Assembly: GCF_029360765.1 (NCBI RefSeq)
Contig: NZ_JARKNA010000003.1
Location: 124,001 to 188,000, forward strand
Direction of reading: 5' to 3'
Source of the DNA: Terrimonas pollutisoli
Lineage (GTDB): Bacteria; Bacteroidota; Bacteroidia; Chitinophagales; Chitinophagaceae
Length of the DNA: 64,000 nucleotides
Shown here piece after piece: positions 18,639 through 26,729 of the stretch. A program made the translations under genes and the position numbers. The notes under the pieces are model-generated. The model was not told the origin of the DNA, ran no database searches, and saw only the letters and a list, made by a program, of their open reading frames with translations. How positions within the stretch are numbered: position 1 is the stretch's first letter; every line of letters starts with the position of its first letter.

Positions 18639-19412
18639 TTAAAATAGAGGCGAAAAATCTCCGGCTTCAACAATCTTTTGTGAAAGCTCTGCCGCTTTTT
18701 TATAAACACTGTTGAACAGGAATGGTCCCATGCTTACCCTTTTCACACCCAATTTATTCAGTTTATCAAAGCCGGGAAGACCTGGTATGCACATGACATT
18801 AACGGGTAGCTTTGTATTGTCAACCGCTTTGGCAATATCATCTTCATTACTGATGCAAGGCAGAAAAATTCCATCGGCTCCGGTTGATTCATATATTTTC
18901 AGCCGTTTCGTGGTTTCTTTCTGCTTATCCTTTACATCAAGGAGATAAGTATCGCACCGGAGATTGATAAACAGAGCCAATTTTTCGGATTGTAGTTTGC
19001 TTCTCAGGTATTCAATAGTTTTTGCGAATTCGTTTGCATCTTTTAACGTTCTTTCTGAATTATGGATGGTTGAATCTTCGATATTGATTCCCGCAACACC
19101 GAGGGCAACCAATTTCTTTAGGTTTTCCATAATTTCTTCTTTCGTTTTTCCATAGCCCATTTCCATATCAACAGTTAATGGAACCTTTACAGTCGCAAGG
19201 ATCCGCTTAACGACAAAAAGATATTCGGTGAATGGCATGTTTTCTCCGTCTGCATAACCCAGGCTTGCAGCCACCGCTGCACTGGATGTGGCTATGGCCG
19301 GAAATTTATTTTCCTGGAAGACCGAGGCGCTTTTTGCATCCCAGGCGTTTGGCAGAATAAATAAATTTTCATCATGGTGCAGGGCTTTAAATACTTCAAA
19401 ATTTGATGTCAT
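18639..19412 (-). CDS. isocitrate lyase/PEP mutase family protein
   Basis: 257 residues of the phosphoenolpyruvate mutase/isocitrate lyase barrel. Seen are LPNAWDAKSA near the N-terminus, the metal-site segment VDMEMGYGKT, and GINIEDSTIHNS, where Glu-Asp are the expected metal ligands. The length is that of the short uncharacterised branch annotated as carboxyvinyl-carboxyphosphonate phosphorylmutase-like, some of which are oxaloacetate or methylisocitrate lyases. The exact reaction cannot be told. It lies between an AraC regulator gene and a quinone oxidoreductase gene. Confidence 0.9.
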   Translation of the reverse strand: MTSNFEVFKALHHDENLFILPNAWDAKSASVFQENKFPAIATSSAAVAASLGYADGENMPFTEYLFVVKRILATVKVPLTVDMEMGYGKTKEEIMENLKKLVALGVAGINIEDSTIHNSERTLKDANEFAKTIEYLRSKLQSEKLALFINLRCDTYLLDVKDKQKETTKRLKIYESTGADGIFLPCISNEDDIAKAVDNTKLPVNVMCIPGLPGFDKLNKLGVKRVSMGPFLFNSVYKKAAELSQKIVEAGDFSPLF

Positions 19413-19480
19413 GATTTTTAATTTTTACACAAAGTTGAGCTTATAGCAACAATGAAAATTGTATAAAACGGAACAGTCTG

Positions 19481-20293
19481 CTAATTTGGTGAAATAAGTA
19501 TAGCAGATGAACTTTCAGGATTAAAGGCAGAGGGTGTGAGGCCGGTAAAGGATTTGAATTCTCTTATAAAATGAGACTGGTCAAAATAGTCGCATTCATA
19601 AGCAATGGAAGTAAGAGATAAGTTTCCGTTTGCAACGAGTTGAAGGCTGTTCTGGAAACGGTTTATTTTACTGTATAATTTTGGGGTAAGACCTGTGTAT
19701 TGTAAAAATATTTTTTGAAGATAACGGGATGAAACGCCATATCGTGATGCCACATTCCCGATATTATTAAAGAAGTCTTCACGTTTCAGTTCCTTCATTA
19801 CGTTGTTTACCAAAATAATTTTGTCCAGTTTTTTTTCAAGAAGCGAAAGCCGGTTCAGTAAAAATTCTTCAACGAGTTTAATGCGTTCATGCATGGATGT
19901 TATATCCAGCAATCTTGAATGAAGGGTATGCACCTGTTTGCCTGCTACATCCATGAGGTCTGTAACCTGGTTATTCAACAGGCTGACATCTGTATTTAAG
20001 AAAGTAGAAGCCGTATGCGGATAAAATCTTATGCCAAGCATAGTGTTTTTCCCAAGCGACCGGAAGGTTAATGGCTGGATGATCTGTCCCCATAATTCAA
20101 TGTGGGGAGTAGTCTTAAAATCACCGCCTGAAGCCGTTTGCCACCTGCCTGTTCCCAGGTTGAACATGATCTCCATACAACCGGTGGCAAAAGCCTTATC
20201 CTCAAATACCGCACTGGAATCCGATTCAAAAATGTAATAGCATTTAACATATTGCTTTAATGCATCACCCGGTATAAATTCTTTGTATGCCAT
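19481..20293 (-). CDS. AraC-family transcriptional regulator
   Basis: 270 residues. The N-terminal part (about 1-150) begins with a segment typical of DUF6597-type AraC regulators (YVKCYYIFESD), and the C-terminal 100 residues carry two helix-turn-helix motifs, with YGVSSRYLQKIFLQYTG and YFDQSHFIREFKSFTG. It starts a leftward group whose next genes are the PEP-mutase-family enzyme and a quinone oxidoreductase, its likely targets (inference). A -7 element lies 32 bases upstream. Confidence 0.92.
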   Translation of the reverse strand: MAYKEFIPGDALKQYVKCYYIFESDSSAVFEDKAFATGCMEIMFNLGTGRWQTASGGDFKTTPHIELWGQIIQPLTFRSLGKNTMLGIRFYPHTASTFLNTDVSLLNNQVTDLMDVAGKQVHTLHSRLLDITSMHERIKLVEEFLLNRLSLLEKKLDKIILVNNVMKELKREDFFNNIGNVASRYGVSSRYLQKIFLQYTGLTPKLYSKINRFQNSLQLVANGNLSLTSIAYECDYFDQSHFIREFKSFTGLTPSAFNPESSSAILISPN

Positions 20294-20324
20294 TACCTTT
20301 TTTTATTAAGTACGTAGGTAAAGA

Positions 20325-20332
20325 CAAAAATA
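20325..20332 (-). promoter_or_regulatory. Bacteroidota -7 element for the AraC regulator
   Basis: TATTTTTG on the minus strand matches TAnnTTTG, 32 bases before the start codon. Confidence 0.4.
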
Positions 20333-20477
20333 TAGAATTTCAAAAACAGCGATTGTATAAATCGGAACTGTTGTGTAAGCCAGGAGACAAATTTTGCTGG
20401 CGGATTGAGGAAGATCCCGGCAGGACGAAAAATGTGGCTGGTAGGACGCAGCATTCAGCAAATGGCGGATTATTTTT

Positions 20478-20530
20478 TCGTAATACGGCGAGACCCCGCC
20501 ACGGCTATGCGGTGAGGCATCCCTTATGAA
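20478..20530 (+). repeat. weak copy of the RAYT-linked repeat
   Basis: The sequence CGGCGAGACCCCGCCACGGCTATGC and what follows resembles the second half of the repeat copies at 33178, 40545 and 42400, with several differences. Recorded as a diverged copy. Confidence 0.4.
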
Positions 20531-20580
20531 TAGGAGAAGGCGATCTTCATTTTTATGGAAGACTAACCAGGCCAAAAAAA

Positions 20581-20808
20581 TTATTCTTCTTTAAAAAGAA
20601 ATTCCTGCTCGTCGCTTTTGTGTAATTCAATGATTCCTGTCCATAAAATGGACCCGTGAACATGTAGCCCCTTCTCAACTGCCGTTGATTTAATGTGTTG
20701 ATAGACCTCATGCGAAGTCGGAAATGTTTTTTGCTTGAATAAAACAAAGTCAGCATTATAAGATTGGCCGCCCGAAGTGTATGTAAAGTTTACGAGGAAA
20801 GTCCGCAT
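20581..20808 (-). CDS. small hypothetical protein
   Basis: 75 residues, not recognised. It has balanced composition with an alternating hydrophobic start (MRTFLVNFTYTSGGQ) and an acidic end, which looks coding rather than random. No signal peptide. It stands alone upstream of the AraC regulator on the same strand with a 287-base gap. Moderately likely to be a real small gene. Confidence 0.5.
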   Translation of the reverse strand: MRTFLVNFTYTSGGQSYNADFVLFKQKTFPTSHEVYQHIKSTAVEKGLHVHGSILWTGIIELHKSDEQEFLFKEE

Positions 20809-21004
20809 AAGGAATGTTATTTAAGAATGAAGATAAAATAATTTCTTCCGTATGCATAACGGATTCTTTATTTATACCGCGATGTTATTTCTTTCCCCAA
20901 CCACCAATCTGTGGTTCACTCCGGGTGAAGAGTAAAAGATCACTCCATGGTTATTGTTAGAAGGTGTAGAACTTTAGGTTGGCCGTTTGGCGATACTTTG
21001 ACAT
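20809..21004. other. intergenic region
   Basis: No gene, promoter consensus or repeat is evident until the left arm of the hairpin element begins near 21005. Confidence 0.4.
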
Positions 21005-21432
21005 GCCTGTCTGCAGATAGCTAATCCTTACCCAAATTTTTATCCATGTTCATTATAATAATATTGTACCTGTTTTTCTATTATTTCTTTCGAATAAGCA
21101 GACTCCGTTTACTTTCTTTTTCTTAAAAAAAAGAAAGTAACAAAGAAAATTCAAGGCCAATTCTATGCGGTACATTTCCTTATGTGAAAAGTTCCTCTGC
21201 AGAATTGGCCGATGAGAACAACATGAAAATTGAAAAATCTACAGAAACAAGACTCCGTTGCGTCCCATGAGCAGCCGCTTGAGGCGCTGTGTTTTTCGCT
21301 TGCAGGCTTTTGAAATTTGGTGGCCGGCAGACCGGCGAAAAACAAGGCGCTGGAATATTTCCTATACCGGCCTATTAAAACGAAAAAAATATCGGAGAGA
21401 TTTGGGTAAGGGTTAGCTGCAGATAGGCAGGC
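21005..21432 (+). repeat. dispersed three-hairpin element, copy A, with terminal inverted repeats
   Basis: A 428-base intergenic element. Its ends (21005-21037 and 21400-21432) are imperfect 33-base inverted repeats sharing CTTACCCAAAT. Inside are hairpin 1 (21111-21138, arms ACTTTCTTTTT and its complement), hairpin 2 (GGCCAATTCT at 21155-21164 with AGAATTGGCC at 21201-21210), and hairpin 3 (21283-21299 with 21335-21350, GGCGCTGTGTTTTTCGC against GCGAAAAACAAGGCGC) enclosing a small GCCGG/CCGGC hairpin. Related copies lie near 25728, 33270, 52528 and 61265. Confidence 0.85.
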
Positions 21433-21748
21433 TCAGTATACCAACTTCGACGTTCGGCTATTATTTTTTGGAAGACCAACAGGGGAGGAGGATTTATTCA
21501 AAAGCCCAATGTACCAATAGCAGTTTTATAATTTCCTTTTTCAATATTGTTATTCAGTTGATTAAAGATTATAATTTTATTTTGGCGTTCAAATCCGCTT
21601 TGATCCTGCTCTGTCAAAGCTTTGTCAATTATTGATGTTGTTTCTGCCCATGGAGAGAAACTGCCCTATGCGGTAAGCCACGCCTGCAAAGGAGAACCGG
21701 AATATCAGATGCAGATGGATGCGGATGATGAAGACTCACCGGATCTTG
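21433..21748. other. region with possible coding scraps
   Basis: A minus-strand frame ending at 21498 and a plus-strand frame ending at 21756 both look mildly protein-like (FERQNKIIIFNQLNNN and SHACKGEPEYQMQMD) but have no proper start and overlap head to head. They may be gene remnants. No function is assigned. Confidence 0.3.
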
Positions 21749-21793
21749 AAAAATAAAAAAGGGGTGCTGCGGTTGTGAACCACTGTACCCCCC
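21749..21793 (-). terminator. terminator of the YceI gene pair
   Basis: Read on the minus strand: GGGGT / ACCCC outer stem with an inner GGTT / AACC stem, followed by TTTTTTATTT. It lies 18 bases beyond the stop of the second YceI gene. Confidence 0.85.
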
Positions 21794-21810
21794 TAAAACC
21801 ACCAGCCAAC

Positions 21811-22353
21811 CTATTTCTTTAGCACCGGCACCCTTACCTCCACTTTGATCTCTTCTGCTATGCCGCCACCTGGCGGGCCTACTTTATAATCGTTGCGGTT
21901 GATGATAAAGCTGGATGAAAAAAATCCTTTATCGTCGCCATTTTTTGCAAATGAAAAAGGAATGTTGACCTCCTTTTTGATACCATGCAGTTCCATAGTT
22001 CCTGTTACAATATAAGTTGTACCTGCCGTATCTATTTTTGAAGAAGTGAATTTTATTTCCGGGTATTTTGCCACATCAAACCATTCATGGCTTCTGACAT
22101 CTTCGGTTTGCAGATCGATGCCGGTATTGACCGAAGCAGCATCAATCAATAGATTAAAATAGGAAGCCTGTAGTTTAGTTTCATCAAAGACAATTGTTGC
22201 ATTGAATTTTTCAAAAACACCCGTTACGTCTTTGCTGGAAAAGCGGATGCTATAATCTTTGTCAACCTTCCATGGGGTGATGCCTAAAAAGGCAAACACT
22301 ATCCCCGATAAGGATAGTGCTGCCATCACTAATGCTATTCTTTTCATCTTCAC
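21811..22353 (-). CDS. YceI-family periplasmic lipid-binding protein (second of two)
   Basis: 180 residues with an N-terminal signal-like helix and the YceI lipocalin-like fold: a WKVDKDYS opening, DVRSHEWFDVAKYPEIKF (the family's most conserved segment) and GTMELHGIKKEV. Members bind isoprenoid or other long lipids in the periplasm. It is a diverged paralogue of the gene just upstream, from which it is separated by 5 bases, and it ends at a strong terminator, so the pair forms one operon. Confidence 0.92.
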   Translation of the reverse strand: MKMKRIALVMAALSLSGIVFAFLGITPWKVDKDYSIRFSSKDVTGVFEKFNATIVFDETKLQASYFNLLIDAASVNTGIDLQTEDVRSHEWFDVAKYPEIKFTSSKIDTAGTTYIVTGTMELHGIKKEVNIPFSFAKNGDDKGFFSSSFIINRNDYKVGPPGGGIAEEIKVEVRVPVLKK

Positions 22354-22358
22354 ACTTT

Positions 22359-22943
22359 TTATTCTTTGCTGAATTCGAGATCAGCTATGATGTTTATTTC
22401 ATCGCTTAGCATGGGAGCGGGAAAACCGGAGCCTACCCCAAAGTCGGAACGTTTGATCTTACCGGTTACTTTAAATCCGCTCATTTCTTTTTTCGTCATC
22501 GGATGTGTAGCGGTTCCGTTCAGCACCGCATTTAATGTAACCGGTTTGGTAACGCCATGCAGCGTCAGATCGCCTGTTACGATATAATTTTTGCCAGCAC
22601 CTTTTTTAAATGAGTTGCTTTTAAAGCTAAATTTTGGATATTTTTCTGCATCAAAGAAGTCAGCTTTTTTTAAATGATCGTCTCTCATAGTTATGCCGGT
22701 GCTGATGCTGCTAACGTCGCCGCTCAGCTCTACTACTGCATCGGAGAAATCAGGTTTTGTTGTACTGATCTTTGTTTCAAAAGCACCGAAACTTCCGTTT
22801 ATATCGGCAATGCCGAGATGATTAACGGTAAAACCCAATCTTGAATGGGCGCCGTCAACGGACCAGGTAATATTGTTTACAACGGTAAATGAAACAAGAA
22901 GCAGAAATGCTGCTGCAACAGAGAGAAAAATAATTTTTTTCAT
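22359..22943 (-). CDS. YceI-family periplasmic lipid-binding protein (first of two)
   Basis: 194 residues with a signal peptide, then the YceI pattern: ITWSVDGAHSRLGFTVNHLG at the start of the barrel, DDHLKKADFFDAEKYPKF in the conserved loop, and GDLTLHGVTKPV. Probably periplasmic and lipid binding. It is followed within 5 bases by a second YceI gene and preceded by an NmrA-type reductase 25 bases upstream; all three are leftward and may share the HxlR-controlled promoter at about 23880. Confidence 0.93.
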   Translation of the reverse strand: MKKIIFLSVAAAFLLLVSFTVVNNITWSVDGAHSRLGFTVNHLGIADINGSFGAFETKISTTKPDFSDAVVELSGDVSSISTGITMRDDHLKKADFFDAEKYPKFSFKSNSFKKGAGKNYIVTGDLTLHGVTKPVTLNAVLNGTATHPMTKKEMSGFKVTGKIKRSDFGVGSGFPAPMLSDEINIIADLEFSKE

Positions 22944-22968
22944 CAGGTGTGTGTTTTGTTTGTTTTAA

Positions 22969-23841
22969 TTAATTATTGTTGAAATAAGCTGTTTTTAAAA
23001 ATTCTTTAAGTGAAGAGGGTTTTCTTCCGAGTAATGTTTCAAGATCATTGCTGGCAGCATTGAATTCATCCTGTTTGAAAGCTTCAGCAAAGCCCCCCAT
23101 GAAACCAATATATTCCTGCGGCACGCCAGCCTGTGCTAATGCTTCTTTGTATTGCAGAGGATCTGCATCTATATAAGGAATAGTTTTTCCAGCCAGTTCA
23201 GAAAGTGTGGTTGCTATATCTGCAAATGAATAAGCTGTTGATGATGCAATGGGATATATTTTGTTCTCATGACCGGAAGTGCTTAATACAACTGCAGCTG
23301 CTTCTGCCATATCGAGTCGCGAAGCAAAAGGTATTTTACCATTTCCTGCAGGAATGAACACACCCGTCTCTGTTACTTTTGGCCCAAGAAACATCGGAAG
23401 CATATCGGCATATATTGAATTACGAAGGATAGTATAAGGGATGCCTGATTTTTTTATGGCTGCTTCAGTATCGAGATGGCTTTGCACTACAAAAGGAATA
23501 GACGATGGTTTATCTTCCCTGCCATGGAAGCTTGTATAAAGTATATGTTTAACACCTGCCTCTTTAGCCGCATTCACTGCATTGATATGTTGTTGAGAAC
23601 GATCATTGAAATCGCCGGAAGAGACAAGCAAAAGTTTTTCAACTCCTTTAAATGCCTGTGCCAGTGATGCATAATCATGGTAATTGCCTTTGCGCAGTAT
23701 GACACCTTTTTCTTCCAGGTCTGCAGCTTTCGCTTCATCTCTTACAAGTGCGATGATCTTATTCGCCCTGATGCCTTTTTGTAATAAAAAGTTGATCACG
23801 GCTTTTCCTAAATGCCCGGTGGCTCCTGTTACGAGAATCAT
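22969..23841 (-). CDS. NAD(P)-binding reductase of the NmrA/QorB type
   Basis: About 290 residues from the ATG that starts directly with the Rossmann strand MILVTGATGHLGKAV; an in-frame ATG 36 bases earlier adds a non-conserved tail and would cross the probable promoter. The atypical SDR fold of NmrA-like NADPH:quinone reductases is supported by the NGKIPFASRLDMAEAAA segment. It is divergent from an HxlR regulator, the arrangement seen for qorB/ytfH-type redox operons, so it probably reduces quinones or other electrophiles under HxlR control. Confidence 0.9.
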   Translation of the reverse strand: MILVTGATGHLGKAVINFLLQKGIRANKIIALVRDEAKAADLEEKGVILRKGNYHDYASLAQAFKGVEKLLLVSSGDFNDRSQQHINAVNAAKEAGVKHILYTSFHGREDKPSSIPFVVQSHLDTEAAIKKSGIPYTILRNSIYADMLPMFLGPKVTETGVFIPAGNGKIPFASRLDMAEAAAVVLSTSGHENKIYPIASSTAYSFADIATTLSELAGKTIPYIDADPLQYKEALAQAGVPQEYIGFMGGFAEAFKQDEFNAASNDLETLLGRKPSSLKEFLKTAYFNNN

Positions 23842-23878
23842 TCTTGTAGTTTTTATGTGTGTAATAATATTGGACACA

Positions 23879-23886
23879 CAAAATTA
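23879..23886 (-). promoter_or_regulatory. Bacteroidota -7 element of the NmrA-type reductase gene
   Basis: TAATTTTG on the minus strand matches TAnnTTTG, 37 bases before the start codon. It lies next to the first GCTATAC half-site of the operator array. Confidence 0.5.
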
Positions 23887-23895
23887 CCTACCTTC

Positions 23896-23948
23896 GCTAT
23901 ACATCAGTAACTACTATACTCAAGTATAGCGCTATACTCTGGTATAGC
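23896..23948. promoter_or_regulatory. palindromic operator array between the reductase and HxlR genes
   Basis: Five half-sites of one motif occur: GCTATAC (23896), CTATACT (23914), AGTATAG (23923), CTATACT (23932) and GTATAGC (23942). They nest into CTATACT-CA-AGTATAG, a perfect 16-base palindrome AGTATAGCGCTATACT (23923-23938), and GCTATAC-TCTG-GTATAGC. Position and symmetry fit binding by dimers of the HxlR protein encoded next door (inference). Confidence 0.75.
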
Positions 23949-23964
23949 ATCAAAAACGAACAAA

Positions 23965-24372
23965 ATGCGAACAACAAAAACTGAAATGCCGAAATGCTCT
24001 ACGGAGTTTGCTAAAGCGGTAAATGATACGCTTGATTTTTTCAGCGGTAAGTGGAAGTTGCCCATCCTGGGCTGCCTGTTTGAGGGCAAAAAAAGATTTA
24101 AAGAAATAGAACGTACAGTTGTGGGTATATCACCACGCATGCTTTCAAAAGAGCTGCGGGACCTGGAAATGAATCATATGATTACCCGGACAGTGTACAA
24201 TACCATTCCTGCTACGGTGGAATATGAGATCACTGAATATGGAAAATCGCTGGAAAAAGTTTTACTCGCTATGTATGAGTGGGGCACTGCCCACCGGAGA
24301 AAGATAATGGGGAAAAGTAAAAGAACAGGCCGCGATGGACATATTAGCAATAAGACTGTTTATCGATCATGA
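23965..24372 (+). CDS. HxlR-family winged-helix regulator
   Basis: 135 residues. The HxlR winged helix covers about residues 18-115: GKWKLPILGCLFEGKKRFKE, then the recognition helix ISPRMLSKELRDLE and the wing. A Cys near residue 11 (MPKCS) is at the position where redox- or aldehyde-responsive members carry their sensing Cys. It faces the NmrA-type reductase across an array of palindromic sites. Likely autoregulated repressor of the reductase and perhaps the YceI genes (inference). Confidence 0.93.
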   Translation: MRTTKTEMPKCSTEFAKAVNDTLDFFSGKWKLPILGCLFEGKKRFKEIERTVVGISPRMLSKELRDLEMNHMITRTVYNTIPATVEYEITEYGKSLEKVLLAMYEWGTAHRRKIMGKSKRTGRDGHISNKTVYRS

Positions 24373-24728
24373 TGTATTTAACCATTCGGGTTCATTGAAC
24401 CTGGAAGGGAGAAGGGGGCGAAAAATATCGTTACCAAGGGCTGTAGCCGTAGCTCTTTTTCTAATCGGGAGATCTTTAAAAAGGGGAGCTATTATTTCGG
24501 ATGAAAAAAATAATTTTCTTTTATACAAGTATCCGTCGCAGGTATCTAAAATGAGCCCGTTGTTGAAGGTCATTCATTTAACTAAAGAGGAGCCAAGATC
24601 GTTATATTCCTTTTACAGGAAGAATCTGCACATGATCAAGAAGTGAGACATCGCCAGTGAAAGAAAATGGGAGAGTCAGGAAAGAAGGAAGAAAATAGCC
24701 AGGACTTCCAAAGAGGTTCTCATTTGAT
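24373..24728. other. intergenic region without a clear gene
   Basis: A 103-codon plus-strand frame begins inside the HxlR gene and runs through here, but its composition is basic and irregular with no recognisable motif. Not called. Confidence 0.4.
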
Positions 24729-25439
24729 TCAGGCATTAATAGCATTCATTGTATTTCGCATCTTTTCACTTTGTAAAAGAACAATGGCAAATACAACAAT
24801 CCATAACATATAAGCTCCCATATTGATCCGCTCCCAAATGCCGATATAAGGTGTCGGTTTACCCGCTTCAATTCCGGAACTTTCCATCGTAGTCAATATG
24901 CCAAATACGATAAAGACAACAACGGTTGCTATGGAGTAGTTGCGAAATTGTTTTCCAAACGCCGCTGCTCCAAACCCGATCATTAGTAACATTAAAATAA
25001 GATGAACGAAGGCCCAAACAAGGTGCAATGTATCCGTAAGCGTCCCTCCGCCGGCTGCGATTACTTCACGCTGATGCATCGGCGGCCAGAATAATCCGAA
25101 GACAGCATCGAAAACAACTACAACTGCGACAACACGGAGTTTTTTGTTGTCGCCTGCTGATACCCAAACACCCCAGCCAAAAGCAATTAAAAGCAGCGTG
25201 TAAAATATGCAAAGTACAACCCATAGTGTTCTTGTAGGAGTGTCTATCGCTGAGAGTTCACTCACTGTTTGCGATGCGATACTATAACCTGCATACTGCG
25301 CTGGTGTAACAATGTTTATTACGACATACCACAGGGAGGAGAAGATGCCGCAAATGAGTAAAAATTTTTGCAACAGTTTTGGCGTGTATAATGGCTTCCC
25401 GGTTTCTACTACAATCGGCTTCATCATTTTTTTTTGCAA
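24729..25439 (-). CDS. DUF998-type integral membrane protein
   Basis: 236 residues with about six to seven hydrophobic helices covering nearly the whole protein after a 25-residue cytoplasmic start. [15 protein letters not shown] after the first helix and FGLFWPPMHQREV in the middle match what I know of DUF998-like proteins, whose function is unknown. Two Met codons lie within the first six residues; the first is used. Single gene. Confidence 0.8.
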   Translation of the reverse strand: MQKKMMKPIVVETGKPLYTPKLLQKFLLICGIFSSLWYVVINIVTPAQYAGYSIASQTVSELSAIDTPTRTLWVVLCIFYTLLLIAFGWGVWVSAGDNKKLRVVAVVVVFDAVFGLFWPPMHQREVIAAGGGTLTDTLHLVWAFVHLILMLLMIGFGAAAFGKQFRNYSIATVVVFIVFGILTTMESSGIEAGKPTPYIGIWERINMGAYMLWIVVFAIVLLQSEKMRNTMNAINA

Positions 25440-25727
25440 CCAGAAGTTCGGACTGTGACTGTAAAAGGAAAATGACGGCCATCAAAATAAAACCTGATTC
25501 TCATCAAAATAAATAGTTCGGACAGAGATGGATAAAAAATGCAGAACTTCAGGTGCTGTCATCATGTTTCTGCTGCCATGGTGCGTCTGCAGGCTCCAAC
25601 CAAGCATTGAAGCATCGGGGCTTTTTTTGCGGAGGCCGGGTATTAAAACTGCTGTATATTAACCAGCTCCTGTAATGGTTTTCAGGATAAGAAATAGAAA
25701 GCTACGAGGCCAGGACCCCGCAGCTTC
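25440..25727. other. intergenic region
   Basis: No gene or consensus promoter is seen. It leads into the 3' half of the hairpin element at 25728. Confidence 0.35.
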
Positions 25728-25850
25728 TGGCGAAAAACAAGGCGCTGGATATTTCCTATATCCGGGTTATTAGAGCGAAAACATTAAGGGAGAGATTTTG
25801 GTAAGGATAAGCTGCCAACAGGCAGGCTCAGTACACCAAGCCGGCGTTAA
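25728..25850 (+). repeat. three-hairpin element, partial copy B (3' part)
   Basis: The stretch from GGCGAAAAACAAGGCGCTGG to AGGCAGGCTCAGTACACCAA matches the right half of copy A, including its 3' terminal repeat region. The left half with hairpins 1 and 2 is missing, so this copy is truncated. Confidence 0.8.
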
Positions 25851-25967
25851 ATATGTCCGGGGCTTTGGCATCGCAATTTGCGATACTTTATCTTTAACCG
25901 GCTTTCATTTTCCAGGCACAACCCTGGCGACGGAATTATTTATATTGCCGGACATAACTATCTTATT

Positions 25968-26546
25968 ATGACAAAAAGCAGGCTTGAAGCTTTCAGCGAT
26001 GGCGTACTTGCTATCATTATCACCATCATGGTGCTTGAAATGAAAGTGCCGCATGAGGCATCCTTGCAGTCCTTGAAGCCATTGATACCGGTTTTCCTGA
26101 GCTACGTACTCAGTTTTATTTATATCGGCATTTATTGGAACAATCACCACAACATGCTGCATGCGGCAAAGCATATTAACGGATCCGTGATGTGGGCCAA
26201 TATGCACCTGCTTTTCTGGCTCTCCTTGTTTCCATTTGTCACCGGGTGGATGGGTGAAAATAATTTTGCCACTTTTCCGGTAGTCATATACGGCGTGGTG
26301 GCCGCCATGGCGGGCATTGCTTATTACCTGCTGGCACATTGCCTGGCTGATTTGCATGGGAAAGATTCTTCGTTGGCTATTGCATTGGGCAAAGACTGGA
26401 AAGGCATTTTGTCTGTTGTGATGTATGTTGCCGGCGCCGGGCTTAGCTTTTTATCTCCGTGGTTTGGAGTTTTGCTGTATGCGTTAGTTGCAGCCGCCTG
26501 GTTTATACCTGATAAAAGAATGGAAAAGGCGAGTAAATCACAGTAG
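25968..26546 (+). CDS. TMEM175-family potassium channel-like protein
   Basis: 192 residues from the ATG at MTKSRLEAFSDGVLAI; the upstream extension is not hydrophobic and lacks the family start. The hallmark FSDG motif of helix 1 is present, with six predicted helices and the family HHNMLHA segment after helix 3. Bacterial TMEM175 homologues are tetrameric potassium-selective leak channels. One six-helix repeat, the usual bacterial form. Confidence 0.9.
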   Translation: MTKSRLEAFSDGVLAIIITIMVLEMKVPHEASLQSLKPLIPVFLSYVLSFIYIGIYWNNHHNMLHAAKHINGSVMWANMHLLFWLSLFPFVTGWMGENNFATFPVVIYGVVAAMAGIAYYLLAHCLADLHGKDSSLAIALGKDWKGILSVVMYVAGAGLSFLSPWFGVLLYALVAAAWFIPDKRMEKASKSQ

Positions 26547-26729
26547 GGCATCGTGCTTTGAATAGACAACGAGGTGAATTAAAATATACCACTTGTCAGG
26601 CATAAGCTGCAATTCAAATAAATTAACTCACTACAGATATCATTATCAGTGATTTTTGAGTTACGAAATTGTTAGTAGTGTAACTTTTTTTTGCATCAAA
26701 CGTAAATCGTAGAACCAACTACCGGAATA

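Noticed and set aside
24335..24646. A 103-codon plus-strand frame overlapping the HxlR gene end
   Set aside because: Irregular basic composition, no motif, and it begins out of frame inside a well-supported gene.
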